Shown here in pieces: positions 23,248 to 33,569 of a stretch of DNA of 64,000 nucleotides. A program made the translations under genes and the position numbers. The stretch comes from Marisa cornuarietis (Eukaryota; Mollusca; Gastropoda; Architaenioglossa; Ampullariidae). The stretch covers positions 15,107,501 to 15,171,500 of the forward strand of contig SMMW01000617.1 in NCBI GenBank assembly GCA_004794655.1. Reading direction: 5' to 3'. Numbering within the stretch: the first letter of the stretch is position 1; every line of letters starts with the position of its first letter. The notes under the pieces are model-generated. The model had not been told where the DNA came from and made no database searches. It was given only the letters and a program-made list of their open reading frames with translations.

Positions 23248-23283
23248 CACAAATGCACCAAGCGACAGACAAAAGATTTACGA
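23248..23283 (+). other. candidate 36-nt microexon
   Basis: A strong acceptor (nine Ts, then ATCATTAG) and a full-consensus donor (CGA|GTAAGT) flank exactly 36 nt. All three frames are open, so no reading can be chosen; one is HKCTKRQTKDLR. Length divisible by three would suit a cassette microexon. There is no supporting neighbour. Confidence 0.25.
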
Positions 23284-24235
23284 GTAAGTACGCGCTAGTG
23301 ATTAACATTTTTGTGTTTTTTGTATACTTTTTAAGTTTAAAAAACACTTATCGGAACTGTGTTAAGCACATCAGCACACACTTCAAGTAATATTTGAGAA
23401 TTTTTCACAAAGAAATAATATTTATTTAAAATCTGAATTTAATTCCGTTGCTTGTATGAGGGGAATGATCACCGAGTTCTGGAAACAAATCTTTTGTATG
23501 AATATCGTCATGTTGGTCAAAACAATAATCTACCACTGACTAGACTGCACTTTTTAACTTTTTAAACTGGTTTCACAATGTCTTAGATTGTTAAGAACAC
23601 TAACTGATGGCAATATTAAGCTTCCATTTTTTTAACTTTTAAAGATTAGATAGACGCTCAGATGTCTGTCTAACCAATGCAGCTGCACCTGACTTACAGA
23701 TAACCTAAGAGTGAATTTTTTCTTACCCCTCCCAGAAATGTATTCTAAAATCCCATTCACAAAGATTCTAATCCCAACAATGTTATGTGTCTATTAATTA
23801 TTTTAATTAATCAAAAGTAAGTAACGGTTTTGTCTCATAACACTTATCAAAAATAGTTGATAATGAGTTAGCGTCTTGTAGCACACCATTAGCACTTGGT
23901 ATACAGACTAAAGAAAATCCAGCAGATCACAGCAAACATCTGAAGGCATTACTAAACTGCGGGGCAGGCGAATTATTGTTCCATCCGCCATACTGCCTGA
24001 CTGCGTACAGCGAAAAAAAAGCCACTACCTTCGTATGGTAGCTTTGTGTGGTAGTGTCAACTATTCCCGAAGAAAACGGTATGCTTTTGGCTCACAAAAA
24101 TAAGAAGTTGTTGTAACTTGTTTTTCCTCATTAGCATTCACGGCCTGCTTTCTTAAATAGTTTTACATGTATTTCTGAAAAATGTATTGTCGTGAATAAG
24201 TATTGTAAAAGAATGTACTAGCATGGCAGCCACAT

Positions 24236-24422
24236 GGGGGGGGGGGGGTCCGGTGGCACAACGATTAGCTCCAATACAGTGCATGCTGGGTGTCCTGGGT
24301 TCAGATCTCGTCTCGGACACACTGTTCTTTGTCTGCATGTAGCATCTGTTTATAAGGCTGGGTGCCTTGATGTGATATGGCCTAAGTTGCTGGCTCGGGG
24401 TAAACACCAATTCCCCCCTTTC
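24236..24422 (+). mobile_element. tRNA-derived SINE (187 bp) with 9-bp duplication, copy 1
   Basis: The element is bounded by CAGCCACAT at 24227-24235 and again at 24423-24431. It starts with a G run and GGTCCGGTGGCACAACG (A-box region), then CTGGGTTCAGATCTCG (B-box region). The tRNA-like head ends with CTCGGAC, which can pair with GTCCG at the start. The non-tRNA body contains GTTGCTGGCTCGGGGTAAA and ends in a C-rich tail instead of poly(A). Compared with copy 2 it lacks about nine bases around the anticodon arm. Confidence 0.85.
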
Positions 24423-24689
24423 CAGCCACATCTCTCTCCTTCTCTTAGAATTATAGAGAATCATGAGTATTAAAATTATAGATCCAATTATCTTTTACTC
24501 ATTGATAGAAAATATAAACTGCAACGAGAATTTCTAAGTTGTCAGTTTTAAAAAACCACGATCAGTCATATTTACTTAAGAATCAATAAATGACTGTGTG
24601 CCATCCGCATCTAATGATGTTATAAAATGATGCTAGAAAATACCATTGTAGCTGTCAAGCATTTGCTGAGCTTATTCAGAAAGCTGTCT

Positions 24690-24957
24690 GCTTTCTTTCA
24701 ATTCTTCTAGAATGTTCACTAAAGTCACCTTCGCTCTTTTCTCCCTCTTCCAGGCTATTTTTGCAATCCTCATACTTTCTTTTCAAATTATTAATTTCAA
24801 TCGCATGAGTATGATCTTTATTCACAGCATTGAAATCTTCTTTGTCTGTTTCTTCCTACAAAGTTTCTTCTGTTTTCTTCGTTGCCTTACTTGTACTCGT
24901 AGTTTTGGCTGTGTGATTGATAAAGAAGATCTTTGTGGCTGTAAAAAATGCCATTAA
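24690..24957 (-). pseudogene. possible disrupted coiled-coil exon
   Basis: One minus-strand frame, read from 24957, gives MAFFTATKIFFINH, a single TAG, and then a charged, heptad-like stretch including AIEINNLKRKYEDCKNSLEE before TGA. Apart from the one internal stop the frame is open for about 90 codons. A TTTTTTACAG acceptor lies near its start. The A-rich composition alone can mimic coiled coil, so this may be chance. Confidence 0.15.
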
Positions 24958-25516
24958 TTTTATTACAATTTGGCTTGATTCCCCCCAGATTAATTATATT
25001 TTTTCATTTTGGTAACAGTTTTTTGCTCAGTATGTAAAATACAGTTAATCTAAACAGTGATGCCTCTAAGATCCTATTTGTTATTTTTATGCCTTCATCC
25101 TCTTGATAAAGCTATGCCAAGTTGTTTTCTCCAATGCCTGCCCCTTAATAAAAAGACTATACATAAAAATTGTTTTAAAATTATTTGTAGCATGAGTCAT
25201 TCTATCATATCATGATTTCTTGTGAAGTGTTTTGAGTGGGTAGCTGTAACTTATATTTATACTTTTAACTCTTAAAATAACAAGGTGTTAGCTTTTTATG
25301 ATTTTTTTTATGAGGTAAAACAACAATGAATGTGGATCACTCACTGTCATTGCCAGAAAATTTCCCCTTAATGTAAAAACTTTCACATGTTTAAAATTTG
25401 TAAAATGTAACAGTTAAAACGTACCACAAAACATTATCGAAAAGAACAGCAGTTCTAGTTTAAAATTTTACTGGTGCAACCCCCCCCTCTTTATCCTCTT
25501 TTAGCTGACGCCTGTA

Positions 25517-25549
<33 letters not shown>

Positions 25550-25550
25550 C
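25517..25550. repeat. (CAA)n microsatellite
   Basis: Perfect ACA/CAA run. It is followed by GTCTGGTGGCACAGTTAAG, which resembles the A-box end of a SINE, but no B box or body follows. Confidence 0.9.
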
Positions 25551-25974
25551 GTCTGGTGGCACAGTTAAGTCGCAATTACATGCACACAGGGAATATTCAA
25601 GAGAGCATTTGTGTTTATTCAAATTTCAACCTGCACGTGGATTGATCCCACCAGGTTAATGACCAGATATACAACAAAACATTGTGATAATCATAACAAG
25701 GACCCATCGCATTGATCAAAGGAGGTAAACACAGGAGATTACTATTTTGTGTATGATTTGCATGTAATATGCTAATTGTCTCTAATGGTCATACGATTAC
25801 ATTTTTTTTTCTTTTTGTCGACAACGACCTAGTTCTACCCTTCTCTCCGCTCCGTAAATATCTACAGCTTTTTATTTGTTTTTCATGTTGTGATCCGTGG
25901 TAGGTCCTTTTTTATTTCGCCCACAACCTTTGCTTTTTTCCCAGCCTCCTGAACTTTGTTGTGTGTTTCTGCCG

Positions 25975-26124
25975 TCGCGTGGCTCCGTTATTGACGTAGC
26001 GCGGACGAGGTAATGAGCTGTTAGTAGCCTCGTCTGCGACGAGATTGGTGACGATAATAACAGCGCTTGTGTGGCACACCATTTGGTGACGTCAGCATCA
26101 GACCACCGGGGTGGGTGCGGCGAA
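25975..26124 (+). promoter_or_regulatory. CpG-rich promoter-like segment with a CRE
   Basis: This is the start of a roughly 320-bp stretch clearly richer in G+C and CpG than its surroundings. It has a perfect palindromic CRE, TGACGTCA, at 26087-26094, and no TATA box. It comes directly before a start codon and an exon that ends in a strong donor. Together these suit a TATA-less promoter reading to the right. CREB/ATF binding is inferred from the motif alone. Confidence 0.35.
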
Positions 26125-26292
26125 ATGCGCACGAACTTTTTCGGGACACCCCAGGACTTTGCCTGTCGGCGACGACGCTTTGTAGCAGCCGCGCTGAACG
26201 GTCTTTCACTGTCTTTCTCTTCCTCCTGTTTCCCTCCTAATGTCCTCCGAAGCTTCAAACGTGGCCAGAAAAAAAAAGCTGGCAGACTTGAG
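26125..26292 (+). CDS. candidate first coding exon
   Basis: From ATG at 26125 (context GGCGAAATGC) the frame reads MRTNFFGTPQDFACRRRRFV, a Ser/Phe stretch, and a basic end, FKRGQKKKAGRLE. It then meets GAG|GTAAGAC at a codon boundary (phase 0). The open frame extends upstream of this ATG without another ATG. The basic and low-complexity composition is not diagnostic, and part or all could be 5' UTR. The CRE lies about 35 bp upstream. Confidence 0.3.
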
Positions 26293-26676
26293 GTAAGACT
26301 TACGGTGAACCTGTTTTAATTTCCGAGCACACAGACACCCACTCACTATCCCCCCTCCTACGTTACACTGGACCCCCCCCTCCCTTCTCCATACGACCTG
26401 GAGTCGTAGTCATAAAGTGGGGGTAGTGTTACCCCAGCGTTGACTACAGACCAGAAGAGGTCAGGTAGCAATCTAGACTCTAGAGGTACCCGTCTTGCGT
26501 ACGGCCCATAGTGTGGCTACAGAGGTAAAAAGAACCGAAAGGGTACCTTTAGTTATACCTGCCAGCCCCTTCGGAATACTGGTGGGTATTTCAGTGATAT
26601 TGTAGTCCGTAAGTCTTTTAGACGACAGCTCCCCGATTGGAGCCGATCGATTTATGCTGAGGCAACCATGGAGGGA

Positions 26677-26764
26677 GGAGATTTGACCTCGACCCCAGGT
26701 CGATTCGACTACAGCCAATAGTCGATTCGACCACACTCCTAAGTTGATTTGACAACTGCCTTAA
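26677..26764 (+). repeat. four 22-bp tandem units with GTCGATTCGAC core
   Basis: Units at 26677-26698, 26699-26720, 26721-26742 and 26743-26764 are each exactly 22 bp. The two central units share the palindrome GTCGATTCGAC; the outer units carry GAGATTTGACC and GTTGATTTGAC. Two helical turns of spacing would place a bound factor on one face of the helix. A protein-binding role is speculation. Confidence 0.7.
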
Positions 26765-26864
26765 GTACATCTATGCGATAACTCGGCCACGAATAATGTA
26801 CATTTTGTTGTAATCTCATTTATTGTCTTTGATTGACCTGCACACATCGATCTAACTATTCATA

Positions 26865-26866
26865 GA

Positions 26867-26905
<39 letters not shown>

Positions 26906-27185
26906 GTAGAAGAAGAAAGAGGGCAAAAAAAAAAAAACGAGAGCGAGAAAAAAAGAGAAGGTTAGAAAGAAAGAAAGAAGAAAGAAAGAAAGAAAGAAAG
27001 AAGTAGAAACAGAAAGAAAAGAGAAAGCAAAAAAAGAGAAAGCCAGAAAGTAAAAATGGTAGAAATTGAGAAAATTAGAAACAGAAAGAGAGAGAGAGAG
27101 AAAGAATGAGCTGTTGACAGAGAATGAGAAATAAAGACGGAAAGAAAAAGAGATAGAGAGGAAGAAAGGATAGAAACAAATCATT
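26865..27185 (+). repeat. TG, GA and GAAA purine-rich tract
   Basis: A short TG run, a GA run and then imperfect (GAAA)n sequence, nearly T-free on the plus strand. A 110-codon Phe/Ser frame on the minus strand is an artefact. Confidence 0.93.
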
Positions 27186-27429
27186 CAAAGTAATAAACAA
27201 AGACAAGAAAACAAGAGCGGAATAAATACGCCAACGGCCAAGCAGCCAATGAGACAGCCGCTACCAGCACCCCACAGCTGTCCGGCAATAAACATGTAAC
27301 TTCTTCCAGTAACTTTGCTCCCACTGTTTGGTTCTCCCAACACCCTTATAGCTGGTTTTGTCAGTCAGGATTCTCGCACACAGTTTATGTCTGTGACAGA
27401 CGTCCCGGGCCCCCTAAGATGCAGAAAGA

Positions 27430-27620
27430 TAGAGAGAAAGAGAGAGGCCTCGGTGGCAACTGGCTCACGCGCTATTCCACCCCGTTTATTTGCGCAAACT
27501 CCGGTCGTGTTTTGGGACGCGCTCGCATAATTTGACCAATTTGCCGCTCTAACAAGCAGAAAAACAAACGCCAGACTCCCAACACTACTAGGAGGCGGCA
27601 TCGGACATTTACAGGCAAAC
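27430..27620 (+). promoter_or_regulatory. promoter-like segment ending in YY1/Kozak start
   Basis: G+C- and CpG-rich sequence with a CCAAT-type element (GACCAATTTG near 27533). It leads into AAACATGGCGGCTGC at 27618-27632, a complete match to the YY1 motif AANATGGCGGC. In many animal housekeeping genes that motif sits just downstream of the transcription start and overlaps the start codon. No TATA box is visible. Confidence 0.4.
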
Positions 27621-27743
27621 ATGGCGGCTGCATGTCGACTTCACTGGCACATCTTAAACATATCTTATGTTTTTTCTTCTTGTTCGTCTCTCTCCTTATT
27701 TTTTTACAAATACGAGAAGCTCCGGGGCGTGGAAGCTATGAAG
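27621..27743 (+). CDS. candidate first coding exon with hydrophobic segment
   Basis: The ATG at 27621 has an excellent context (CAAACATGGCG). The frame reads MAAACRLHWHILNISYVFSS, then CSSLSLFFYKYEKLRG and VEAMK. It is exactly 41 codons, ending at AAG|GTAATG (phase 0). The middle is hydrophobic enough for a signal anchor or signal peptide, with a basic/acidic stretch after it. Without splicing the frame runs on only 24 codons. No family is recognised. Together with the preceding promoter-like segment this is one of the stronger gene-start candidates. Confidence 0.35.
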
Positions 27744-27856
27744 GTAATGTCAAAAGGCAAGCTGCCAAGGAAACAATCTAGTATCCAGCTTTTGCTAATT
27801 CTGAAAAAGACTTTCTAAGAAATATATGGTTTATTCCGTCCGGACCTCTAGCAGTA

Positions 27857-28043
27857 GAGGCGGTCCGGTGGCGCAACGGTTAGCGTCTGTCACCAATACA
27901 GTGAAGGTTGGCTGTCCTGGGTTCAGTTCCCGTCTCGGACACGCTGTTTTTTCTCTGCATGTGGCATCTGTTTACAGGGCTGGCTGCCTTGCCGTGATAT
28001 AGCCTTAGTTGCTGGCTCGGCGTAAAACACAAATCCCCCCCCC
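27857..28043 (+). mobile_element. tRNA-derived SINE (187 bp) with 9-bp duplication, copy 2
   Basis: Flanked by CTAGCAGTA at 27848-27856 and 28044-28052. The head GGTCCGGTGGCGCAACGG and the B-box region TGGGTTCAGTTCCCG form a near-complete tRNA shape: GTCCG pairs with CGGAC, and CTGT/ACAG enclose a 7-nt anticodon-like loop. The body matches copy 1 closely (GCATGTGGCATCTGTTTACA, GTTGCTGGCTCGGCGTAAA) and ends in about eleven Cs. Both copies being 187 bp supports this as full length. Confidence 0.9.
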
Positions 28044-28052
28044 CTAGCAGTA

Positions 28053-28886
28053 CTCAACTTTGGATTAAGTGTGATAAACGCCACAGTATAGGTTTACAGT
28101 AACGGGGTAGCCTAGAGAGCTCCACTCGTGCATTGGTCAAGTCCTTTATACCAGCTGCAATATCACTCTTGAACAAGACTAACAAATGTACCTAGTGTGC
28201 GTGTTGATGCGTGTATGTGAATGTGTGCACGCGCGTCTCTGATAATTATTGCTAGGATGGGCGGTTTAAGAGTATACTAACTGTATCGGTGTGTGATGTG
28301 AATATACGTTTTTTTACTTTATTTCTTAGTTTGTTTATTTCATGAGCCCCCAAAACAAAGAATTTCTGTTATCTCTGTTGCACAGAAATAAAGATATATT
28401 GTGGGTTGGACACCATCCGCATGGGTCTTCATGTCTAACAGACGTGTGGTGTGTATGTCCAGTAAACGCTATTATTGTCATCAAGATGCTAAATGCATGG
28501 GGATGAATCTTTGTAATTTGTCTAGACTGTAGACAATATTTTGTGAAACTTTCGCTTTTTTCAATTTTGACCACTTATATCACATTTTCTTGGCATTCCA
28601 GAATATCCACAAAACAACACTAGCATCGGTTGTTAGTTCATCTCTTTTGTCATTAATATTAATTTTACAGATACTTTCTTGTTGACATCTACAATACTTT
28701 CGCCAGCTTTTCTGCAGACTTACTTCGTTACAAAATGCGCAAAATGCGACCGATTTGGTGCACGTGCGGACTGAAACAAGCATGCGAATTGTGGCCGCCT
28801 AAAAACTGAATATTGGCTTATTCCTTGGCCTGCCAAAGTCCCAGGCCATGATGCCGCAGTCCATCGTAGACGTTCAGAACTTTTCG
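28053..28886. other. no feature recognised
   Basis: AT-rich with short TG/GT runs near 28195-28240. No supported exon or repeat. Confidence 0.45.
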
Positions 28887-29030
28887 ATGACTCAGTCGAT
28901 GTCATACATCAGACCCTCGCAATTCTGTCGGCACTGATGTCCGCCCACAAAAGTAATTTTCTTTGATTCGCATTGCATGGTATCGGAACCAGTATAAAAG
29001 CCCGGATGCATGCGCAGAAGCCCGTAGTCA
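28887..29030 (+). promoter_or_regulatory. TATA-box promoter candidate with AP-1 site
   Basis: TATAAAAG at 28993-29000 is a consensus TATA box. Initiation would be expected near 29022-29030. About 100 bp upstream is a perfect AP-1 type TGACTCA (28888-28894), and GCATGCGCA (an NRF1 half-site) lies just downstream of the TATA. The first ATGs after the expected start open only very short frames. The next plausible coding start is 29393. Confidence 0.3.
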
Positions 29031-29392
29031 CGAAATGCCATGAGATTGTGTGGAGGCTGAAAGTGACGAGCAAAGTACAGCCTTGACGTCGAAATTGGTT
29101 CTGACCTCAGTTTACGGAACCTGACAGGTGGCCTTCGCCTAGACTACGGTCCTTCCCTTCAGACCTGCCTTCTAAACTTTCACAGCTGTCTTGTTACTCA
29201 TCATTACCAAAGAATCCTCAATAATAATGAGTTTAACGAAGAAAAATAGTTCTAAGCAAAAGCTGCTTTTTATATTATCCCAAATGTCACTCTTATATCT
29301 CTTCAAATGACTGCGAACAAGGCTAGCCTCTAATACCTAGAGCAGATTAAGACCCACTGAAAAGTATGTGCCTTTAAGAATTAACTATTTCA

Positions 29393-29411
29393 ATGTCGAA
29401 AGCAGTTGCAG
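29393..29411 (+). CDS. candidate short first coding segment
   Basis: ATG TCG AAA GCA GTT GCA G (MSKAVA) ends at a perfect donor, CAG|GTAAGTTG. It lies about 370 bp downstream of the TATA candidate, so the exon would have a long 5' UTR with several upstream ATGs, which weakens the case. The donor quality is the main support. Confidence 0.2.
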
Positions 29412-29414
29412 GTA

Positions 29415-30449
29415 AGTTGCTCTTCTTTATCCTGTCTTTCTCTTTACTGTCGGGTGACATTTCAGAATAAATGTCAACGTACCAAAAAAAACTCTACAGC
29501 CTCCGCGGCTTGAAGGGTGCTGCACGGTAAATGGGTTCACCGTGTCTAAACTAACAGCATGTTAAAGGCAGGTTCTTATGATGACTCTATTTTTTTTCGC
29601 AGGAAAATGTTGGAGATTGTAGTCCCATGCAGGACTTACTGGTCCCTTGTGTGGAAATATGAACTGAATGACCTGGATATGAAAAGAGCGGAATAAAGTG
29701 CTAGTCCATTATGCTGCTTCTTGTAAATAGGGTGCCGTGTGCAAACAATGCAGAAACATTGGCACCAGTCCACACAGACACATCATGCTATCAGGGTAAA
29801 AAAAAAATCTGTGTACCCACTATTGCATTCGGTATTATTCCCTTGAAATCTGTGCAATAACATTTTATTCAGCTTTTTGTAGTCTCTCTGGCCTCATGTA
29901 AGCAACAATTATGAGAGGCATTTATAATTTGAGCTACACAAGTATTTCAATAAACACGAAGCAATTAGAATAAACGTATAGAAGAACGGTATACAGCTTA
30001 AAAATAAGCATTTACATTTACAATCTTATTTTAAGGCATTAAGTTATGTGCATAACAACTTTAAGGTGCGCGCGCCTTTAAGTTTTCACACAGAAGATCA
30101 ACTTTAAAGGGGGGGGGGCATGATTATCTGGGGACAAGGAGCGGGATATATTTGTTACATAAAGTGGTGCATTTGGCTCAGTCTAAGCGAAGGTGGTGTC
30201 TCCAGTTCACACTGCTCGAACTCCAGGCTTAATATTATATTTGTTACAAAATATCATTGAGTTGCAGTCGGCTACATCTAAGCAGACACAGATGACACAC
30301 CTGTCTGCGGTATTTTAACTTGGTTGAACATGATCACGCTCTAATTAATTTAGGAAGGTTGTTGTAGTGTTTAGGACATAAGTGCAATGGCTCATATCAA
30401 TTCTGAAAAGAAAACTTCATAGGGCTATAGGCTTTCTTTCATCGAGGTG
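29415..30449. other. AT-rich sequence with a GCGCGC palindrome
   Basis: AACTTTAAGGTGCGCGCGCC followed by TTTAAGTT (about 30058-30085) is a near-perfect inverted repeat, and a G run follows at 30110-30118. No exon or repeat unit recognised otherwise. Confidence 0.4.
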
Positions 30450-31175
30450 AAAAACTTTAAAAAGTATTGCCAGCTGTTCGCATTTCCCAGACTTAACCAA
30501 AACATTATCTACACAATAAAATTCGACTTTGGAAATCTCATTTACATCTGTTCGTCTTGTCATGTGAAAGTAACTAATCATTACATTTTTTGGATAGATA
30601 TAATCAGGTTAAATTAATAGCCTTCTCCAGTATATGATTATGCATTTGAGTCAGTTTAAATGGCAGATCTGCTGCATTCACCAAAGCTAAATCATTCTCT
30701 ACATCCATTTTAGCCTTCAGAACTAATTGACAGAGTCTTAAGTGAATTCTTTCTACTTTCTCACCTCTTTGCTCCTTAAATCTCTGATCCTTAACGAAGA
30801 ATAGATTTTAGCTTTGTGTCAAGTATTTTGAAGTTTGTTTCTATTGGAAAATATTTTCATTTATTATCTTAACACGTTTCCTAGTACCCGCAAGTTCTTA
30901 GAGTGCTTTTCCAGGTGGCCTATCAACACATTTAGCCTAGTGAATGTGAAGATAACATCAAGAAGTTTTAGACTACCAAAATCAACCAAAGTACCATTTT
31001 TCGAAATTTTCGATAAAAGCATTATTTTTAAAAACTATTCTTTTTTCCATGTTGATTGTGAGGACTCCCTTGTTACAAAATACTTCTAAAAATTGTATTT
31101 TATGCTTGAGGCCACCAGGTGAGTTAGTAACAATAACAACCCCGTCTGCATGCATAAAAAGGATGATACTTACCC
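30450..31175 (-). mobile_element. minus-strand non-LTR retrotransposon remnant
   Basis: Read on the minus strand, an RT-like segment begins near 31160 with HADGVVIVTNSPGGLKHKIQ and continues FLEVFCNKGVLTINMEK. The first part matches the catalytic-motif region (ADD altered to ADG) and the next LINE RT block. Further along (about 30780-30650) VERIHLRLCQLVLKAKMDVE resembles the usual C-terminal region of such proteins. Stops and frame changes intervene, so it is dead. The 5' part and the 3' end are not clear. It appears to be a different lineage from the element at 8603-10250. Confidence 0.55.
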
Positions 31176-31591
31176 GGTCAGCAAGAACATCTACATCGCA
31201 TATGCCACATTGTGTCGACTGTGTACATGTTAGAAATAAAGATAAAGAACAACAAAATCTTAAAATACAAACTTCTTCCGCCCATTACACTCATTAAAAC
31301 TAATCTCTTCATCTTAAACCTGTCTTCCCTGCACCTTTTAAAATGCTGTAATATTCTTTAATGTTTTTTACATATTGACATTAATACTTTTCTTAAAAGT
31401 ACTTTAAGTTTTGATCTGTCAACACAGTCAAGCTTTTCAAATATCTACAAACTCTCGCTATGTGTTTATGTATGTATGTAGTTGGTCGCTCTTGCTCTAG
31501 TGCATGCAGTCATTTGTGTGCATACATTGTAAGTGCGTGAGAGAGGCAGAGGGATAAAAAAATGAATAGCAGTGTTCGTCTCCAAATGACC

Positions 31592-31592
<1 letters not shown>
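31176..31592. other. AT-rich flank of the LINE remnant
   Basis: May include more decayed LINE sequence on the minus strand, but no motif can be assigned. Confidence 0.35.
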
Positions 31593-31655
<63 letters not shown>

Positions 31656-31745
31656 TACCCATATACACATACACAAACGTCACCCAAACTCTCTCACACG
31701 TCACACATACGTATACATATAAATGGTTACACAGAAGCTCACACG

Positions 31746-31801
<56 letters not shown>
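31593..31801. repeat. two (CA)n microsatellites
   Basis: CA runs at 31593-31643 and 31749-31801, separated by CA-rich imperfect sequence. Frames across them are artefacts. Confidence 0.97.
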
Positions 31802-31802
<1 letters not shown>

Positions 31803-32555
31803 TACTGTCACGCGAGATCGTCCACAAATAGCCCAGCAGTTCTCAACGTTGCATCGAAGGGTGTTGTTTCGAACGTACATTCTCACGCATGGAAAATGGC
31901 CGGCGCTAACAGTTTGCAGTAATCTGACCTTTCCCACCGCGCCCCTACAGAGTCTCACTGACCCGAACTCAACTCATCCCCGCTTAATTACACGCGCATG
32001 TCGCTGAATCAATGGCACACTATGCCCTGCTTTGTAAGGGTAGTGGGGGAGAAGGAGAAAAGCGAATTCCAGAAAGGCAATTGAATTTTCTTATTGTTCT
32101 TTTTTTTCCTTTTCTGCTTCCTTTTCGCGTTTTGGCTATAGAAAAGAGTCTAGTTTTGAACATTGTTCTTCAGAAATCAAAGATTGCCTTTTTGGAAACG
32201 CTTTAAAGAGAGGAGTTGTAGTCCTAGAGGTCAAGGGTCCCATTCCGTGACGTCTGCGCCGAGGAAACGTTTATGTGCGTGTTCTGTGCACAGGTCTTGA
32301 TTTTATTCACATGCCCTCAACAAGATTTGAGTCCTCTGGAATTCTTTCTTCCTAGCTCATAGCATTCAACCTGATCCACGACTGCACTTGTTGACAGGCA
32401 GACGTGGGTTTAGGGCTCGACAGTAAAATGAAGCCAATGTTATCTTACTGTACTTCCGAAAACATATATATCAGGCGCGAGATAAAAAAAATTGCTAAAA
32501 AGCAATTTACTTGACGAATGATGTGCTGGCACTTATCGTAGATGTTTGTCTCCAG
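31802..32555. other. no feature recognised
   Basis: A moderately GC-rich stretch at 31870-32020 has no splice-bounded open frame I can support. The rest is AT-rich. Confidence 0.4.
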
Positions 32556-32682
32556 AGGGGCAGATAAACAGATACCTATTGCGCATGCTCAAAAAGCACG
32601 TCAGCACCAAGGCAAGGCGTCAATCGATGTCAGGGAAAGCCGAACCATCCACATTGCACAAGCACAGATAACACTAACGGAT
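32556..32682 (+). CDS. candidate internal coding exon (127 nt)
   Basis: The acceptor GATGTTTGTCTCCAG (AG at 32554-32555) and a consensus donor GAT|GTAAGTG (GT at 32683) bound 127 nt. The open frame reads GADKQIPIAHAQKARQHQGK, then ASIDVRESRTIHIAQAQ and ITLTD, with one leading and no trailing base. The polar, Gln/Ala-rich composition is coding-like. An ATG at 32542, just before the acceptor and in the same frame, offers an unspliced alternative start. No family is recognised. Confidence 0.35.
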
Positions 32683-32689
32683 GTAAGTG

Positions 32690-33123
32690 AATACCAGTCA
32701 TCAACCTTATCCAGCACAAACCACAAAATAGATGTAAAACTGATGTAAGCAAAGGATGATAACTATTATTTATGTAAGCACAAATCTCAAGGATTTATTC
32801 CAGCAAACGCCAGTCGCAAATAACTCGACTGGATATAAGAAAAATAATCATCCACAATCACCTATGTACATATAATATTAAAAACCAATCACTGACACTC
32901 ACGCACATTCACCCACAATCTTTAGAAGATGGATGTTGACGCGTATGGTAAAAAATGTGTGATTACAGAATTGCACATAAATTTTTTTAACCTGCAAAAG
33001 GAATTCAATTGATTGCAGGCGCTTGAAACCAAGCGAAAGATTGAAGGCAATAAGATTAGGATGGATTAGACGATGACCTTAGATGATGATCGTTAGAGAA
33101 ATTCGCCTCATATGACAATAATG
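32690..33123. other. no feature recognised
   Basis: AT-rich and featureless apart from short CA-containing stretches. Confidence 0.45.
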
Positions 33124-33187
<64 letters not shown>

Positions 33188-33279
33188 ACAATCTTTTTCC
33201 AATCTTTTCTCTCTTTCACACACACACACAAGCGCGCGTGCACACACACAACCTTTCCCTCTGTCTTCTCATAGCTCTA

Positions 33280-33326
<47 letters not shown>
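33124..33326. repeat. (AT)n-(TG)n and (CA)n microsatellites
   Basis: (AT)n at 33124-33145 passes directly into (TG)n to about 33184. A separate (CA)n lies at 33280-33326 and is followed by a short GCGCGC. Confidence 0.97.
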
Positions 33327-33327
<1 letters not shown>

Positions 33328-33569
33328 GCGCGCGCACGCACACACACAGTCAGTAAGATTACAAATTAAAATTTACGTTTCATTAATGGGATTTTTATCA
33401 ATGATTCATCAATTACAAATAAATTCTTCATTTCTTATGAATACAGCAAGAATCTTTACCAAATAGCTCCATTCTTTCTTTGAATCATTGCCTAAATTGA
33501 TATAAAAACAGCTCTTATATATATATATATCCACACACACATATATAAAAATAGGAAAATTTATATATA

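Noticed and set aside
27857..27940. tRNA gene
   Set aside because: The tRNA-like fold is the head of a SINE with a 9-bp target duplication. The position before the supposed anticodon is A, not the invariant T.
31110..31130. CAG|GTGAGTTAG donor on the plus strand
   Set aside because: Lies inside a LINE remnant read on the other strand, and no exon precedes it.
31830..31850. CAGCAGTTCTCAACGTTG as a hAT-type terminal repeat
   Set aside because: No matching inverted end with an 8-bp duplication was found within several kb.
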